DNA of 39,546 nt, from assembly GCA_030427365.1 (NCBI GenBank), contig JAUHWW010000007.1:1-39546 (forward strand), written 5' to 3'. The notes beneath the pieces are model-generated. The model had not been told where the DNA came from and did not search any database. It saw only the letters and a list, made by a program, of their open reading frames with translations. Positions 21,821 to 29,910 of this stretch are shown piece by piece. How positions within the stretch are numbered: the stretch's first letter is position 1; each line of letters begins with the position of its first letter. The DNA is from a bacterium. Its GTDB lineage: Bacteria > Patescibacteriota > Saccharimonadia > Saccharimonadales > SZUA-47. Made by a program: the position numbers and the translations under genes.

Positions 21821-23518
21821 ATGGAACACAATTTATTCCTCGAACTCAGCAGTATTGTCGCCATAGGGACAGGTGTGGCACTGCTTATGCGCTTGCTGCG
21901 ACAGCCACTCATTATTGGGCACATCATTACCGGACTGCTCGTGGGACCAACTGTTTTCAATCTTGTAACTGAGAGTGAAACACTGACTGTTTTTTCTGAA
22001 ATGGGCATTGCTCTGCTGCTATTCCTGGTTGGTCTGGGGCTCAATCCACGTGTGATAAAAGAAGTCGGTAAAGTCGCAATCTTAACCGGCGTGGGTCAGG
22101 TCGCGTTCACCACCGGAATTGGCTACTTATTAGTGTCCTCACTGACCGACCTGTCAATTACCGCTACGCTTTATGTCGCGATCGGACTCGCCTTCTCCAG
22201 TACAATTATTATCCTCAAGCTTCTCAGCGACAAGAAAGAACAGACAAGGCTGCACGGAAAGATCGCGACCGGTTTCTTGCTCGTACAAGACATCCTGGCC
22301 ACCTTCGCTCTGTTATTCGTCAGCGCAAATTCAACTGGCGGGCTAAGCGGCAGCGACTTGCTTGACCTTGCGTTGAAAGGCGCAGTGCTTGTGAGTGGAC
22401 TCTACCTGTTTACTTCGGTTATCTTGCCAAGGCTCAACAAACTCATTTCTGGCTCACAAGAGATGTTATTCCTCTTCGCCATCTCGTGGGGGCTTGGCGT
22501 TGGTGCCATCTTCTCGGAATTTGGTTTCTCGCTAGAAGTTGGCGCACTGGCCGCTGGTATTGCTCTAGCGCAATTCCCGTATGCTCAAGAGGCTGCTTCT
22601 CGGCTGAAGCCACTGCGTGATTTCTTCATCGTTCTGTTCTTTGTTGTACTCGGCAGTGAACTCGACCTCAGTAATATTGCCGCTGTTTTGCCAGCAGCGC
22701 TGGTTCTCTCTAGCTTTGTATTGATTGGCAACCCGCTAATTGTTATGACGATCATGGGCTCGCTTGGCTATACGAAAAAGACTAGCTTCAAGACGTCACT
22801 CGCTGTCGCGCAAATCAGTGAATTCTCGCTGGTGCTACTCCTGCTCGCCCAGAAATCCGGTCAGATTGATTCGGAAACACTGTCACTCATGACAGTTGTC
22901 GGCCTAGTCACTATCGCGGTCAGTTCGTACGTCATTTTGTACGATGAAAAACTGTATCCGAAATTCGAGAAATACTTATCAGTGTTTGAACGCAAGAAAA
23001 CAAAGTCTGAAAAGCGCCCACGCGGAAATGAAATGCTCCTCTTCGGCTATAAAAAAGGTGGCCTTGAGTTTATCAAAGTGTTCAAAAAACTTGGCAAACA
23101 ATTCTCAGTTGTTGATTACGATCCAGAAGTTATCGAGTCGCTAGAAAAGCACGGCGTGCACTATCTCTACGGTGACATGACCGATCTTGAGCTACTGGAA
23201 GAAGCAGGTTTGGCCGATGTGAAGCTCGTCGTGTCAGTCGTGACTGACTTTGAAACCAACAAATTCTTGCTGCGAACACTTGATCAGCAGAATCCAAACT
23301 GCGTTATGATTTGCCACGCAGACGGCATCACCGAAGCAGCCGAGCTATACGAACTGGGTGCTGGCTACGTCATGTTGCCTCACTACATTGGTTCAGAGAA
23401 AATTGGCGCGTTCATAAAGAAAAGCGGCTTTTCTAAAACAGAGTTCCGCAAATTCCGTAATAAACACCTTGCCTATTTGCAGACTCACTTCTCAGAAGAA
23501 GAAACCAACGAACTGTAA
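21821..23518 (+). CDS. KefB/CPA2-type monovalent cation:proton antiporter with TrkA-N domain
   Basis: A 565-residue protein. Residues 1-375 form a CPA2 antiporter of 11-13 helices. The first helices read RQPLIIGHIITGLLVGPTVF and MGIALLLFLVGLGLNPRVIKEV, and GIALAQFPYAQEAASRLKPLRDFFIVLFFVVLGSELD is the usual second-half signature. After a cytoplasmic linker, a TrkA-N/RCK Rossmann domain starts at MLLFGYKKGGLEFIKVFKKLG and continues VDYDPEVIESLEKHGVHYLYGDMTD. Its GxGxxG is degenerate (GYKKGG), so NAD(H) binding may be altered. The likely role is K+/Na+ or pH homeostasis. AAGGG lies just upstream of the ATG. Confidence 0.92.
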   Translation: MEHNLFLELSSIVAIGTGVALLMRLLRQPLIIGHIITGLLVGPTVFNLVTESETLTVFSEMGIALLLFLVGLGLNPRVIKEVGKVAILTGVGQVAFTTGIGYLLVSSLTDLSITATLYVAIGLAFSSTIIILKLLSDKKEQTRLHGKIATGFLLVQDILATFALLFVSANSTGGLSGSDLLDLALKGAVLVSGLYLFTSVILPRLNKLISGSQEMLFLFAISWGLGVGAIFSEFGFSLEVGALAAGIALAQFPYAQEAASRLKPLRDFFIVLFFVVLGSELDLSNIAAVLPAALVLSSFVLIGNPLIVMTIMGSLGYTKKTSFKTSLAVAQISEFSLVLLLLAQKSGQIDSETLSLMTVVGLVTIAVSSYVILYDEKLYPKFEKYLSVFERKKTKSEKRPRGNEMLLFGYKKGGLEFIKVFKKLGKQFSVVDYDPEVIESLEKHGVHYLYGDMTDLELLEEAGLADVKLVVSVVTDFETNKFLLRTLDQQNPNCVMICHADGITEAAELYELGAGYVMLPHYIGSEKIGAFIKKSGFSKTEFRKFRNKHLAYLQTHFSEEETNEL

Positions 23519-23527
23519 TCGAACACG

Positions 23528-24109
23528 TTAGCTCTTATAAAGCTCGTTCTCGTCGATGTAATCCGCCACAGGTTGTGGCAGCCAGAGTGCTTTATCGTGA
23601 ATTTGCGCGCGAACGTCTGTGGAGGCGTGATGCGGCAGCGTGTTTGGGATAATCGCCACCGCAACACCAAGTGAACGGGCGTGGGTGGATATTTGCTGCT
23701 CTGTCAGCATGCTCCGTTCAGCGACAACGATGTAGTTCGGCGGTGTGATAATTGTCTCTAAACCGGGCCAGCTATCAGGAGACATGTGCAGAAACGTGTC
23801 TGCTCCCATAATGAAGTAGAGCTCACTGGCTTCGAACGCTACTCGCAGTTCAGGCAGCGTATGCTCGATTGTAAACTGGTCGTGATTTGACGTAAAAAGT
23901 TCTAGACCCTCTTTGTCCTCAACCGCGCGTTTCACCATCGTCTCCCGTTGCGTGACGGAAGCTTCAGGTTGTTTGTCGCCCCACGGACGCTTCTCAACCA
24001 TAAACTGTACACTGCTCAGTTCCAACAAGTCTTTTGCAGTGATGGCAAGCTCAATATGCCCATCGTGAACGGGGTCAAACGTCCCCGCATAAATCCCTAC
24101 TCGCTCCAT
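23528..24109 (-). CDS. nadD: nicotinate-nucleotide adenylyltransferase
   Basis: A 193-residue nucleotidyltransferase making deamido-NAD from nicotinate mononucleotide and ATP. The N-terminal GIYAGTFDPVHDGHIELA contains the (H/T)xGH ATP site. IMGADTFLHM and the C-terminal ASTDVRAQI (in place of the usual ISSTxIR) complete the family pattern. It is a salvage enzyme typical of small genomes. The ATG at 24109 is chosen because TATACT ends 6 nt before it and MERVGIYAGTFDP is the canonical start. The frame continues upstream, but that part overlaps the small Cys-rich gene. Confidence 0.92.
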   Translation of the reverse strand: MERVGIYAGTFDPVHDGHIELAITAKDLLELSSVQFMVEKRPWGDKQPEASVTQRETMVKRAVEDKEGLELFTSNHDQFTIEHTLPELRVAFEASELYFIMGADTFLHMSPDSWPGLETIITPPNYIVVAERSMLTEQQISTHARSLGVAVAIIPNTLPHHASTDVRAQIHDKALWLPQPVADYIDENELYKS

Positions 24110-24115
24110 ACAAAC

Positions 24116-24121
24116 AGTATA
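24116..24121 (-). promoter_or_regulatory. -10 box for a leaderless nadD transcript
   Basis: TATACT on the minus strand, 6 nt before the ATG at 24109, just after the stop of the small Cys-rich gene. Confidence 0.6.
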
Positions 24122-24129
24122 GCGCTCTC

Positions 24130-24288
24130 CTATTGTTCGAGTGGCATGCCTTCGCAACACTTTGTCTTGTAGTGACACTGAGGACATTCATAATGCCCAT
24201 GGACTGGATACAGAGGATAGTAGTCACACATTTCACAAAAATATTCCTCTGAGCAGGTTTTCGAGCGAGGCTGGTTATCGCTAGTCAT
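24130..24288 (-). CDS. 52-residue Cys-rich small protein
   Basis: The protein begins MTSDNQPRSKTCSEEYFCEMC and contains a CxxC pair (CEMC) followed by CPQC and KCC, enough for one or two zinc knuckles. It starts inside the stop codon of the preceding gene (ATGA overlap), so it belongs to the same operon and is probably translated by coupling. Its Cys spacing resembles rubredoxin-like or zinc-ribbon folds. Function unknown. Confidence 0.65.
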   Translation of the reverse strand: MTSDNQPRSKTCSEEYFCEMCDYYPLYPVHGHYECPQCHYKTKCCEGMPLEQ

Positions 24289-24476
24289 GTGCGTGTTACC
24301 TCAACTTTACACGACGGACAGGCGATGGTTGTATCCGTTAGAACCGCATCGACAGTGGCTTTGCAAAACGGACATGTGACGCAACGCATAAAGTCTTTCT
24401 CTTCCACGACAACGTCGGTTACATCACACAAACCGTTGCATTCCGCTTGTTGCTCCAGATACTCTTCAGCTGTCAT
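24285..24476 (-). CDS. 63-residue zinc-ribbon-like protein
   Basis: Cysteines occur as CNGLC, CVTCPFC and CPSC, consistent with a zinc ribbon (FMRCVTCPFCKATV...TIACPSCKVEV) preceded by an acidic helix. ATGA overlaps on both sides couple it to the 503-residue protein upstream and the 52-residue protein downstream. AGGAT about 7 nt upstream supports the start. It may bind RNA, DNA or a partner protein; no family is assigned. Confidence 0.75.
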   Translation of the reverse strand: MTAEEYLEQQAECNGLCDVTDVVVEEKDFMRCVTCPFCKATVDAVLTDTTIACPSCKVEVTRT

Positions 24477-25984
24477 GCAGCATCCTTTCTAAATAATCTC
24501 TCAGCGAAACTCATAGTCCCGTCCTCGTTTCCAGTATCTTCACCACAAGAGATATCTTCTTTGCACTTCTTACATTTTTTTGTAAGTGGCTGGAAATCTT
24601 TTCTAGTGTTCCAATGCCCTTTACTGCATTTAAATTTTAACGGCCCTTTTCCATCTCTACCTTCAGGAATAGTGTTTTCAGTTCCGTCAGCATTGCCGCC
24701 AAAAATATCCTGCATGCGAGGAATAGGGCCGTCAAAGGTCTCATTATTATCCGCTACCGAACTCGCAGCGCAGCCCCCATATGACCGTCGCTCTTTTGCA
24801 CCAGACTGTATGCTCATTGCGAGTTCGTAGTGGAGTTGTTGTGGATCAAAAGTCTGCATGTGATGAGCGGAATAAGCTACCGGCTGAGTCAGCTGTAGTG
24901 CTGTCATCTGGTTCCTCTTGAACAGGCCTTTTAGCTCTTCACGCATCCGCTCAATTGTTGCATAGCGCAACATTCTGTTCATTAAGCGTCCGTCCTGATC
25001 AGTAAACGAGTGTTTATTTGCTAGTTTAAATAACTTATTTCGATCATCTTCAGCCACATCAACCGCTTGAGAATAAATCGCCAGCGCTAGTTCTCGAAGC
25101 TGTGGCTGATTTCGGCCAGTTTGTATTGCCAAAGATAATGGCGCCCCGTAAGTCTCGAAATACCTTTGCAGAATTTGCATACTGTCTCTTCTATTCATGA
25201 ATTCAGTAACGGAATAGTCCTGCTGTTCATTACCAACTAGCTGTTTATGACGATTGCGAATCTTAGCATTTATTGCTTTGACTTCCTCATTGGTTGCAAA
25301 GCTACGGTGCATATAACGACTCCACAGATTTTCATCTGTATCGACAGGAATTTCTGTATCAAGCTCTTCACGATATATTTGTGAGATTGCTTTTTTAGAA
25401 CTATTTTTTATTGCAATTGTCCATGTTAATAGTCTTCCGTCATTCGTTTTTAGGTACACTTGCTCGACAGCCAGCCCAAGTCGCAGTCCCATATCTGTCC
25501 AGCGCTTTTTGTTTTCTCCTGTCAACTGTTTCTTTGGATCCATGCTAACTAATCGCAGCATTTCACCAGGCTGAAGATCATCAACCGCTTCAGCAACTAG
25601 TACATCTCCTGCGTCGCGCACTGCGAGCGGCTCAAGCTCTGAATCTTTTGTCGCGGCTTCAGCCGAAGCTTTCGCTCCCGAACCAACCAAATCGGTCATG
25701 AATTGACCATTTGAAGCGACCACGCGACCATCGACAAGCCGATGCTCGGATGGCGAATCAAAATAAAGCTTATCGCCAATCTCTTCATCAGTAATAAGTC
25801 CTTCTTCGACTGATGTTCTGTAATCATGAAAAGCGTTCTCACCTTCCGGTGTTTGCAACGGTCTCTCAATAGTCTGTTCAAGCATAAGCTGACCTAAATA
25901 TCGATAGGCGGCCAGTGACTCTGCATACATTTCTCTTTTTGCTCGTAGTTGTGGCTCTTGCTCGAGAACGGCTGCTGCGGCCAT
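24473..25984 (-). CDS. 503-residue unknown protein with C-terminal zinc ribbon, behind a riboswitch-like leader
   Basis: A soluble, mostly helical protein (Glu/Arg/Leu-rich) with no membrane segment. Residues 150-240 contain a mixed region (DLQPGEMLRLVSMDPK, GLRLGLAVEQVYLKTNDGRLLTWTI). The C-terminus holds a probable zinc ribbon, FKCSKGHWNTRKDFQPLTKK then CKKCKEDISC. I believe similar proteins recur in Saccharibacteria but know no function. The ATG follows an intrinsic terminator by a few nucleotides and has no ribosome site between U-run and ATG, so expression depends on readthrough. It heads an operon with two small Cys-rich proteins. Confidence 0.8.
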   Translation of the reverse strand: MAAAAVLEQEPQLRAKREMYAESLAAYRYLGQLMLEQTIERPLQTPEGENAFHDYRTSVEEGLITDEEIGDKLYFDSPSEHRLVDGRVVASNGQFMTDLVGSGAKASAEAATKDSELEPLAVRDAGDVLVAEAVDDLQPGEMLRLVSMDPKKQLTGENKKRWTDMGLRLGLAVEQVYLKTNDGRLLTWTIAIKNSSKKAISQIYREELDTEIPVDTDENLWSRYMHRSFATNEEVKAINAKIRNRHKQLVGNEQQDYSVTEFMNRRDSMQILQRYFETYGAPLSLAIQTGRNQPQLRELALAIYSQAVDVAEDDRNKLFKLANKHSFTDQDGRLMNRMLRYATIERMREELKGLFKRNQMTALQLTQPVAYSAHHMQTFDPQQLHYELAMSIQSGAKERRSYGGCAASSVADNNETFDGPIPRMQDIFGGNADGTENTIPEGRDGKGPLKFKCSKGHWNTRKDFQPLTKKCKKCKEDISCGEDTGNEDGTMSFAERLFRKDAA

Positions 25985-26023
25985 AAAAATACCCTCTTTC
26001 TCCGTCAGCGGGTAGAAAGAGGG
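25985..26023 (-). terminator. leader terminator (attenuator) before the 503-residue protein
   Basis: A perfect 10-bp stem (26023-26014 with 26001-25992) followed by TATTTTT running directly into the ATG. A terminator placed between promoter and gene is the usual expression platform of a transcriptional riboswitch. Confidence 0.8.
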
Positions 26024-26039
26024 CTTGAGTGATTCAATA

Positions 26040-26145
26040 CTTCTTTTCCTGCTCGGGAGACCGCTATTTCAGTTAGCGGGTGAACCAGCTCGGACTTTTA
26101 CCGTTGCGGCACAGCGCAGGAATTACACCTGACTTCCGGTTCGTT
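26040..26145 (-). ncRNA. cobalamin-riboswitch-like aptamer
   Basis: The core reads GCUGUGCCGCAACGGUAA (minus strand, about 26116-26099), very close to the B12-box consensus GCUGxCCCGCAACxGUAA. It is preceded by GGAA and a P3-like hairpin (26131-26117, with GGUG at the expected place) and followed by AGUCCGA. A P2-like helix pairs GAACC (26142-26138) with GGUUC (26086-26082). A 3' hairpin (26079-26061) could be the L13-type element. GCAGGAA (26052-26046) is complementary to the P3 strand 26122-26116, offering a switch. The GAAUACC consensus after AGUC is changed, so a variant ligand is possible. Confidence 0.6.
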
Positions 26146-26160
26146 TTTGTTTATTAACAC

Positions 26161-26174
26161 TCTACGTTTGTAGA
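26161..26174. repeat. small hairpin at the start of the riboswitch-like leader
   Basis: TCTAC-GTTT-GTAGA, 5-bp stem. A TATGCT box on the minus strand (about 26187-26182) is a possible -10 for the leader. Confidence 0.35.
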
Positions 26175-26238
26175 CTGCTAGTAGCATAGCACGAGCTTTA
26201 TACGCTAGATATAGTATTTTTTACCTACACAAACTTGA

Positions 26239-26244
26239 TAAAAT
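26239..26244 (+). promoter_or_regulatory. -10 box for a leaderless transcript of the 26252 gene
   Basis: TAAAAT ends 7 nt before the ATG. It lies divergent from the riboswitch-like leader. Confidence 0.55.
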
Positions 26245-26251
26245 ATCGAGT

Positions 26252-27391
26252 ATGCTCGCGAGACACAACCCTGAAGTTGAAATCTTGGAAAGCTTGCATG
26301 CGAATGCATCAAAACACGCAAATGCCTCAGATGGACTTTTTGTAGTCGATGAATTTGAGCCGAAAAGTATTCCAAGTTATATGAGACTTGGTGTTTCTTC
26401 AAGACACTACGAAAACATGCGTGCTATTGGTCATAGGCTACCTGCTAAACAGCTTGGCAGCATAGCTCCTTTTGTAGACCGACGAATTACAAACCTTGTA
26501 GCTGAGGACTATGAAATCACTGATCCTGAGCACCAAATAGCGCTCTCGACAGCTGGCGAACTTCTGTCTAACGGTTACAACGTGGCCTTGGGTCAAAGTC
26601 ATGGCAGCGGAGAACCTACTGATATTGCGTTCGATTTGGGAGTAAAGTCAATTCATCTCGAGCGAGCTGGGATAGAGCACAAGACTGCGATAATTCTGAG
26701 CAAGGGCTTCGACTTTTTGAAAATTAATACTGCTAACTTCACCATCGATCAAGGCGTGCTTCGAACAATCCTAAAGGGCTTAGGAATGAAAGTGGATCAT
26801 AATGGTCTTATACCGCTCCGCTCTTTTATCGGCGTAGTGGCTGATGCATCTTATTTTGTTATTCCAGGCACCGAATCTTTTCGAGCAATACGAGAAAGAC
26901 AAGCTGCTAAAATTAGAAACTTCAACGACGCAGTTGTTGAACTAATTCAGCAAGACTTAACACAAAAAGATGATAGAGATACTCGCGCAACTCTATTGTC
27001 TTTAGCACTAACAGGAACAACGGCAAAACCAATAGACGCCGCTGCGCTAAAAGAGGCAGAGCGACAGCTAGCTGGCGCCTATGAGTTCTTCCCTCCAATC
27101 GACACTATTCCAGATGGTACCGAAGTTTACGCTATAGGAAGAATCAACCATCGCGTAACTGAGTACCTTAAACATTGTTTCACATTTGCAAGTGGTATTG
27201 TTCTCGATGAAGACCCAGGCATGACAAGGCATGACATTAGACCAAAATTTATTGTTGTAAAAGACGCAGATGATGTCAGAAAAATAGGTGCTCAGCTCAC
27301 CGAAAGCCTTGACATATTGATGCCAGGAATAACCTTTGTTCAAGACATCAAACAAAATATTACTACTCCTCAGCAAAATGCTTCTTCATAG
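26252..27391 (+). CDS. hypothetical protein
   Basis: A 379-residue soluble protein of unknown family. The middle region (LSNGYNVALGQSHGSGEPTDIAFDLG, then HKTAIILSKGFDFLKI, FVIPGTESFRAIRERQ) loosely recalls PlsC-type acyltransferases in spacing, with a His near a Gly/Ser turn, but the HX4D motif is not clear. The C-terminus has mixed alpha/beta character and an Asn/Gln/Ser tail. No signal peptide or membrane helix is seen. It is monocistronic, convergent with uppP, and predicted leaderless. Confidence 0.75.
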   Translation: MLARHNPEVEILESLHANASKHANASDGLFVVDEFEPKSIPSYMRLGVSSRHYENMRAIGHRLPAKQLGSIAPFVDRRITNLVAEDYEITDPEHQIALSTAGELLSNGYNVALGQSHGSGEPTDIAFDLGVKSIHLERAGIEHKTAIILSKGFDFLKINTANFTIDQGVLRTILKGLGMKVDHNGLIPLRSFIGVVADASYFVIPGTESFRAIRERQAAKIRNFNDAVVELIQQDLTQKDDRDTRATLLSLALTGTTAKPIDAAALKEAERQLAGAYEFFPPIDTIPDGTEVYAIGRINHRVTEYLKHCFTFASGIVLDEDPGMTRHDIRPKFIVVKDADDVRKIGAQLTESLDILMPGITFVQDIKQNITTPQQNASS

Positions 27392-27454
27392 GAGAAACTT
27401 TACTCTTCTGTAGTTTTTCAGGTAGTTCCTGTCTAGTTCACTTTCTATGGATTT

Positions 27455-28222
27455 TTAGAGCAGGAAGAGGATGACGGCTAGCGCGAGCAAGAAACGATAG
27501 TACGCAAAGTATTTCAGGCCGTAGCGTTCAATCACGCCCAACAATATCTTGATAGCGAGTAGCCCACTGAGAAAGCTGACAATGATACCGGCGATAAGTG
27601 CTCCGTTTTCGACTCTCGTTTCGCCGTTGTTGGAGACGACTACGCCAAGTGCTGAGCCAGCAATAATCGGAATTGCTAGCAAGAATGAGAACCGAGCAGC
27701 CTGACGCCTAGAAAACCCAGAAAACAGGCCTGCAACGATAGTAATACCTGAGCGCGAGACGCCAGGAATAAGCGCGATCGCTTGCGCCAAACCCACCGTC
27801 AACGTATTTTTACGCGTAAAAGGGATATCTTTACGTGTTGCTATCTGATCGGCTACCAACATCAAAGCACCGACAATACTAAGAGATGCCGCGACAACTA
27901 TGGGTGACCGTAGCCATTCATCGATAACGCCACCGAGCAACAGACCAGCAACAGCTGCAGGCAGTGTGGCAATCACAATCAAACGAGCAAGTCGACCATC
28001 AGCGTTACGTGAAAAGAAGCTGCGAGCTAAACGAAAAATATCCTTCCGAAAGTACACGACTAATGCAAACAGCGTCCCAACATGTAGCATCACATCAAAG
28101 AGCAGATTATCTCCCGTTTGTAATGCTTCGCCTGCCAGCAGTAAATGCCCCGAGCTCGAGACCGGAATAAATTCGGTTAGTCCTTGGATCAAGCCAAGAA
28201 TAATTGCTTCAATAACCGTCAT
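27455..28222 (-). CDS. uppP: undecaprenyl-diphosphatase
   Basis: A 255-residue integral membrane phosphatase (BacA family) that regenerates undecaprenyl phosphate for cell-wall export. The conserved N-terminal GLIQGLTEFIPVSSSGHLLL contains the catalytic (E/Q)xxxE-type segment with PVSSSGHL. The second signature GVSRSGITIVAGLFSGFSRRQAARFSFLLAIP carries the RSG arginine. About 7-8 hydrophobic segments are visible and the length is normal. TATACT ends 7 nt before the ATG, predicting a leaderless mRNA. It follows the esterase gene by 18 nt. Confidence 0.96.
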   Translation of the reverse strand: MTVIEAIILGLIQGLTEFIPVSSSGHLLLAGEALQTGDNLLFDVMLHVGTLFALVVYFRKDIFRLARSFFSRNADGRLARLIVIATLPAAVAGLLLGGVIDEWLRSPIVVAASLSIVGALMLVADQIATRKDIPFTRKNTLTVGLAQAIALIPGVSRSGITIVAGLFSGFSRRQAARFSFLLAIPIIAGSALGVVVSNNGETRVENGALIAGIIVSFLSGLLAIKILLGVIERYGLKYFAYYRFLLALAVILFLL

Positions 28223-28229
28223 GCTTATC

Positions 28230-28235
28230 AGTATA
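28230..28235 (-). promoter_or_regulatory. -10 box for a leaderless uppP transcript
   Basis: TATACT on the minus strand, 7 nt before the ATG; it overlaps the end of the upstream esterase gene region. Confidence 0.6.
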
Positions 28236-28240
28236 CGCGT

Positions 28241-29068
28241 TTAACGATTCTTCAGAAATTCTACTGCTCGCTGGGTGCCCTCAGGCTGCGTATGCCACGG
28301 CCGAAGTATCCGCCAGTCTGGCCAGCGATGTTTCAGCTCAGGATACGTTTTTGTCGTCAGATTATCGCCAATAACCTCGCGCCAAATCTCACTCGTCTGC
28401 TCAAAACTCAGCCATGGAAAATCTGGCTCTGTCATCGCCGCCCCACCACCGAACTTTACTGTCTTATCCCTTTCTCCGTGCATTAAGAGCAGCCGCACAT
28501 CGCTTGACGTTGGTGATAGCTGTTTGCCGTTTTGCAGACCAGCACTTGAACCACTTGCAACACCGCCATCAAACGCATCAGGCTCTTCTGCGAGCAAGCG
28601 TTGTACCATCATACCTCCGTTTGAAAATCCAACAAGATACACCGGTACACCGTCGTATTCGATCTTAAAATCACGTGCAATTTTCGAAATAAATGCCACA
28701 TCATCTCTGCCTTGCGCCCAACCACTCCCGCAGCAGAAGCCAGCATTCCAGCCACTGCGCTGGTTTATTTTAGGCTTCGCAGCTTTTGGATAAATAACGA
28801 GATCACGATCACCAACCACATTATGCAAGCTGGTGTAATACCCAAATCGACGTGGGCTATCGGTAAAACCATGTAACCCAATAAACAGCGCTTCCGGCGG
28901 ATTTGCAGCATCGGCGGCGTTAACATAAAACTGGCGCTGCTCACCGTTGACATCAATCGTAATTGGAGATGCAAAAACAAGCTTACGGTCGCGGTGGCTA
29001 AGGCCAAACTGCCAGACAAGCAAACCAAGCAACAGAATTACTAAAACGGCAATAAGCAAATATTTCAT
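28241..29068 (-). CDS. membrane-anchored alpha/beta hydrolase, PHB depolymerase/LpqC-type esterase
   Basis: A 275-residue protein. A hydrophobic N-terminus (KYLLIAVLVILLLGLLVW) acts as signal or anchor. LHGFTDSPRRFGYYTSLHN leads to the oxyanion region. GWNAGFCCG with a Cys pair is characteristic of the PHB depolymerase/feruloyl esterase group. The nucleophile elbow is GFSNGGMM, the acid lies in HGERDKTV, and the catalytic His is in LKHRWPDW. It probably hydrolyses esters outside the cell; the substrate is unknown. The start at 29068 follows TATACT by 8 nt; a GTG 6 nt earlier is less likely. Confidence 0.88.
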   Translation of the reverse strand: MKYLLIAVLVILLLGLLVWQFGLSHRDRKLVFASPITIDVNGEQRQFYVNAADAANPPEALFIGLHGFTDSPRRFGYYTSLHNVVGDRDLVIYPKAAKPKINQRSGWNAGFCCGSGWAQGRDDVAFISKIARDFKIEYDGVPVYLVGFSNGGMMVQRLLAEEPDAFDGGVASGSSAGLQNGKQLSPTSSDVRLLLMHGERDKTVKFGGGAAMTEPDFPWLSFEQTSEIWREVIGDNLTTKTYPELKHRWPDWRILRPWHTQPEGTQRAVEFLKNR

Positions 29069-29076
29069 TCGCACGT

Positions 29077-29082
29077 AGTATA
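29077..29082 (-). promoter_or_regulatory. -10 box for a leaderless esterase transcript
   Basis: TATACT on the minus strand, 8 nt before the ATG at 29068; it overlaps the stop region of the PH-domain gene. Confidence 0.5.
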
Positions 29083-29084
29083 CG

Positions 29085-29576
29085 CTAGCCTTTATGTATT
29101 TCCTCGCTCAATGTTGGTGCGTCTTCAATTTGTAGCTGGTCTTCATTGTGACGAAGAACTCGCCCACGTGAACCGCTGGTTGTATAATTCCCACCGATAA
29201 GCGGCTCGACAAACTCGATAAAGCGTTCACCCTGCTCTTTGTCTACCTTCATGACGGTTAATGGCGTTTCGGAGTGGGCGAGCGTCATCGTCTGCGTGAC
29301 AATATGAGGATTATAAACAAGCGCCGCCACATCAGGATACCGAAACTCGACAACTTTTGACGTGATGAAGCGTTGGTCGGCAAATATTATACGCTGATTG
29401 GTCGCAGCCAATACACCATCGCTGTCCTGATGGAAACATTTCATCAGTCGCAATACGACCTCACCTTCATGTAAAACACTGCGTAATTTATCAACATCCT
29501 CTGAAGTTAATAAGTGTTTTAACTCATCATCTTCGTGAAAGTCTTTCGGTATATTAAAAGTTGGTTGATTCGTCAT
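29085..29576 (-). CDS. bacterial PH-domain protein
   Basis: A 163-residue protein. The central 100 residues (VVLRLMKCFHQDSDGVLAATN, QRIIFADQRFITSKVVEFRY, DVAALVYNPHIV) match bacterial pleckstrin-homology (YokE/bPH) domains, which form small beta-barrels that bind lipids or proteins. Short acidic helices lie at both ends. There is no membrane segment. AGGCAG lies upstream of the ATG, 9 nt after the YggT gene, so it is co-transcribed. Its position suggests work at the membrane, but its target is unknown. Confidence 0.75.
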   Translation of the reverse strand: MTNQPTFNIPKDFHEDDELKHLLTSEDVDKLRSVLHEGEVVLRLMKCFHQDSDGVLAATNQRIIFADQRFITSKVVEFRYPDVAALVYNPHIVTQTMTLAHSETPLTVMKVDKEQGERFIEFVEPLIGGNYTTSGSRGRVLRHNEDQLQIEDAPTLSEEIHKG

Positions 29577-29585
29577 ACTGCCTGG

Positions 29586-29909
29586 CTATCGTTTCTTACG
29601 AACTACTGTCGTCTCAGTTGGAGCGAACAAATCAATTAGGTAATAGGCCAACAATCCAATAAGTACGTAGACAAGTAGCGCGAAGAGCGTTGTAAACTCG
29701 ATCACCGCCCCATCAAGGTTAGCTGGTGTAAAAATACCCCGAAATGGCGCAATAATTTCACCAGATGTTTCGTAAATCCAATTCACGAAACCATTATCTG
29801 GATTAGCGCTGAATAATTTTAATAGGAAACGAAGTCCTAGTAGCGTACCGACAACGGCCAAAACAAGGTTGACCAACCCTGCAGCTACTCGCGCTAGTGT
29901 ATCTCTCAT
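29586..29909 (-). CDS. YggT-family membrane protein
   Basis: A 107-residue protein with two or three hydrophobic helices (LVNLVLAVVGTLLGLRFLLKLF; FTTLFALLVYVLIGLLAYYLIDLF) and the intervening FVNWIYETSGEIIAPFRGIF, the YggT signature with its conserved Pro-Phe. YggT proteins are small membrane proteins tied to cell division or osmotic shock in some bacteria. AAGGAG 7 nt upstream supports the ATG. The previous gene ends one base before it, so translation is coupled. Confidence 0.85.
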   Translation of the reverse strand: MRDTLARVAAGLVNLVLAVVGTLLGLRFLLKLFSANPDNGFVNWIYETSGEIIAPFRGIFTPANLDGAVIEFTTLFALLVYVLIGLLAYYLIDLFAPTETTVVRKKR

Positions 29910-29910
29910 A

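Noticed and set aside
26040-26145. FMN riboswitch, because of GGUGUAAUUCC
   Set aside because: The other FMN core motifs (CCGGCGGU and GCCGACGGU-type) are missing, while the CCGCAAC core fits cobalamin elements better.
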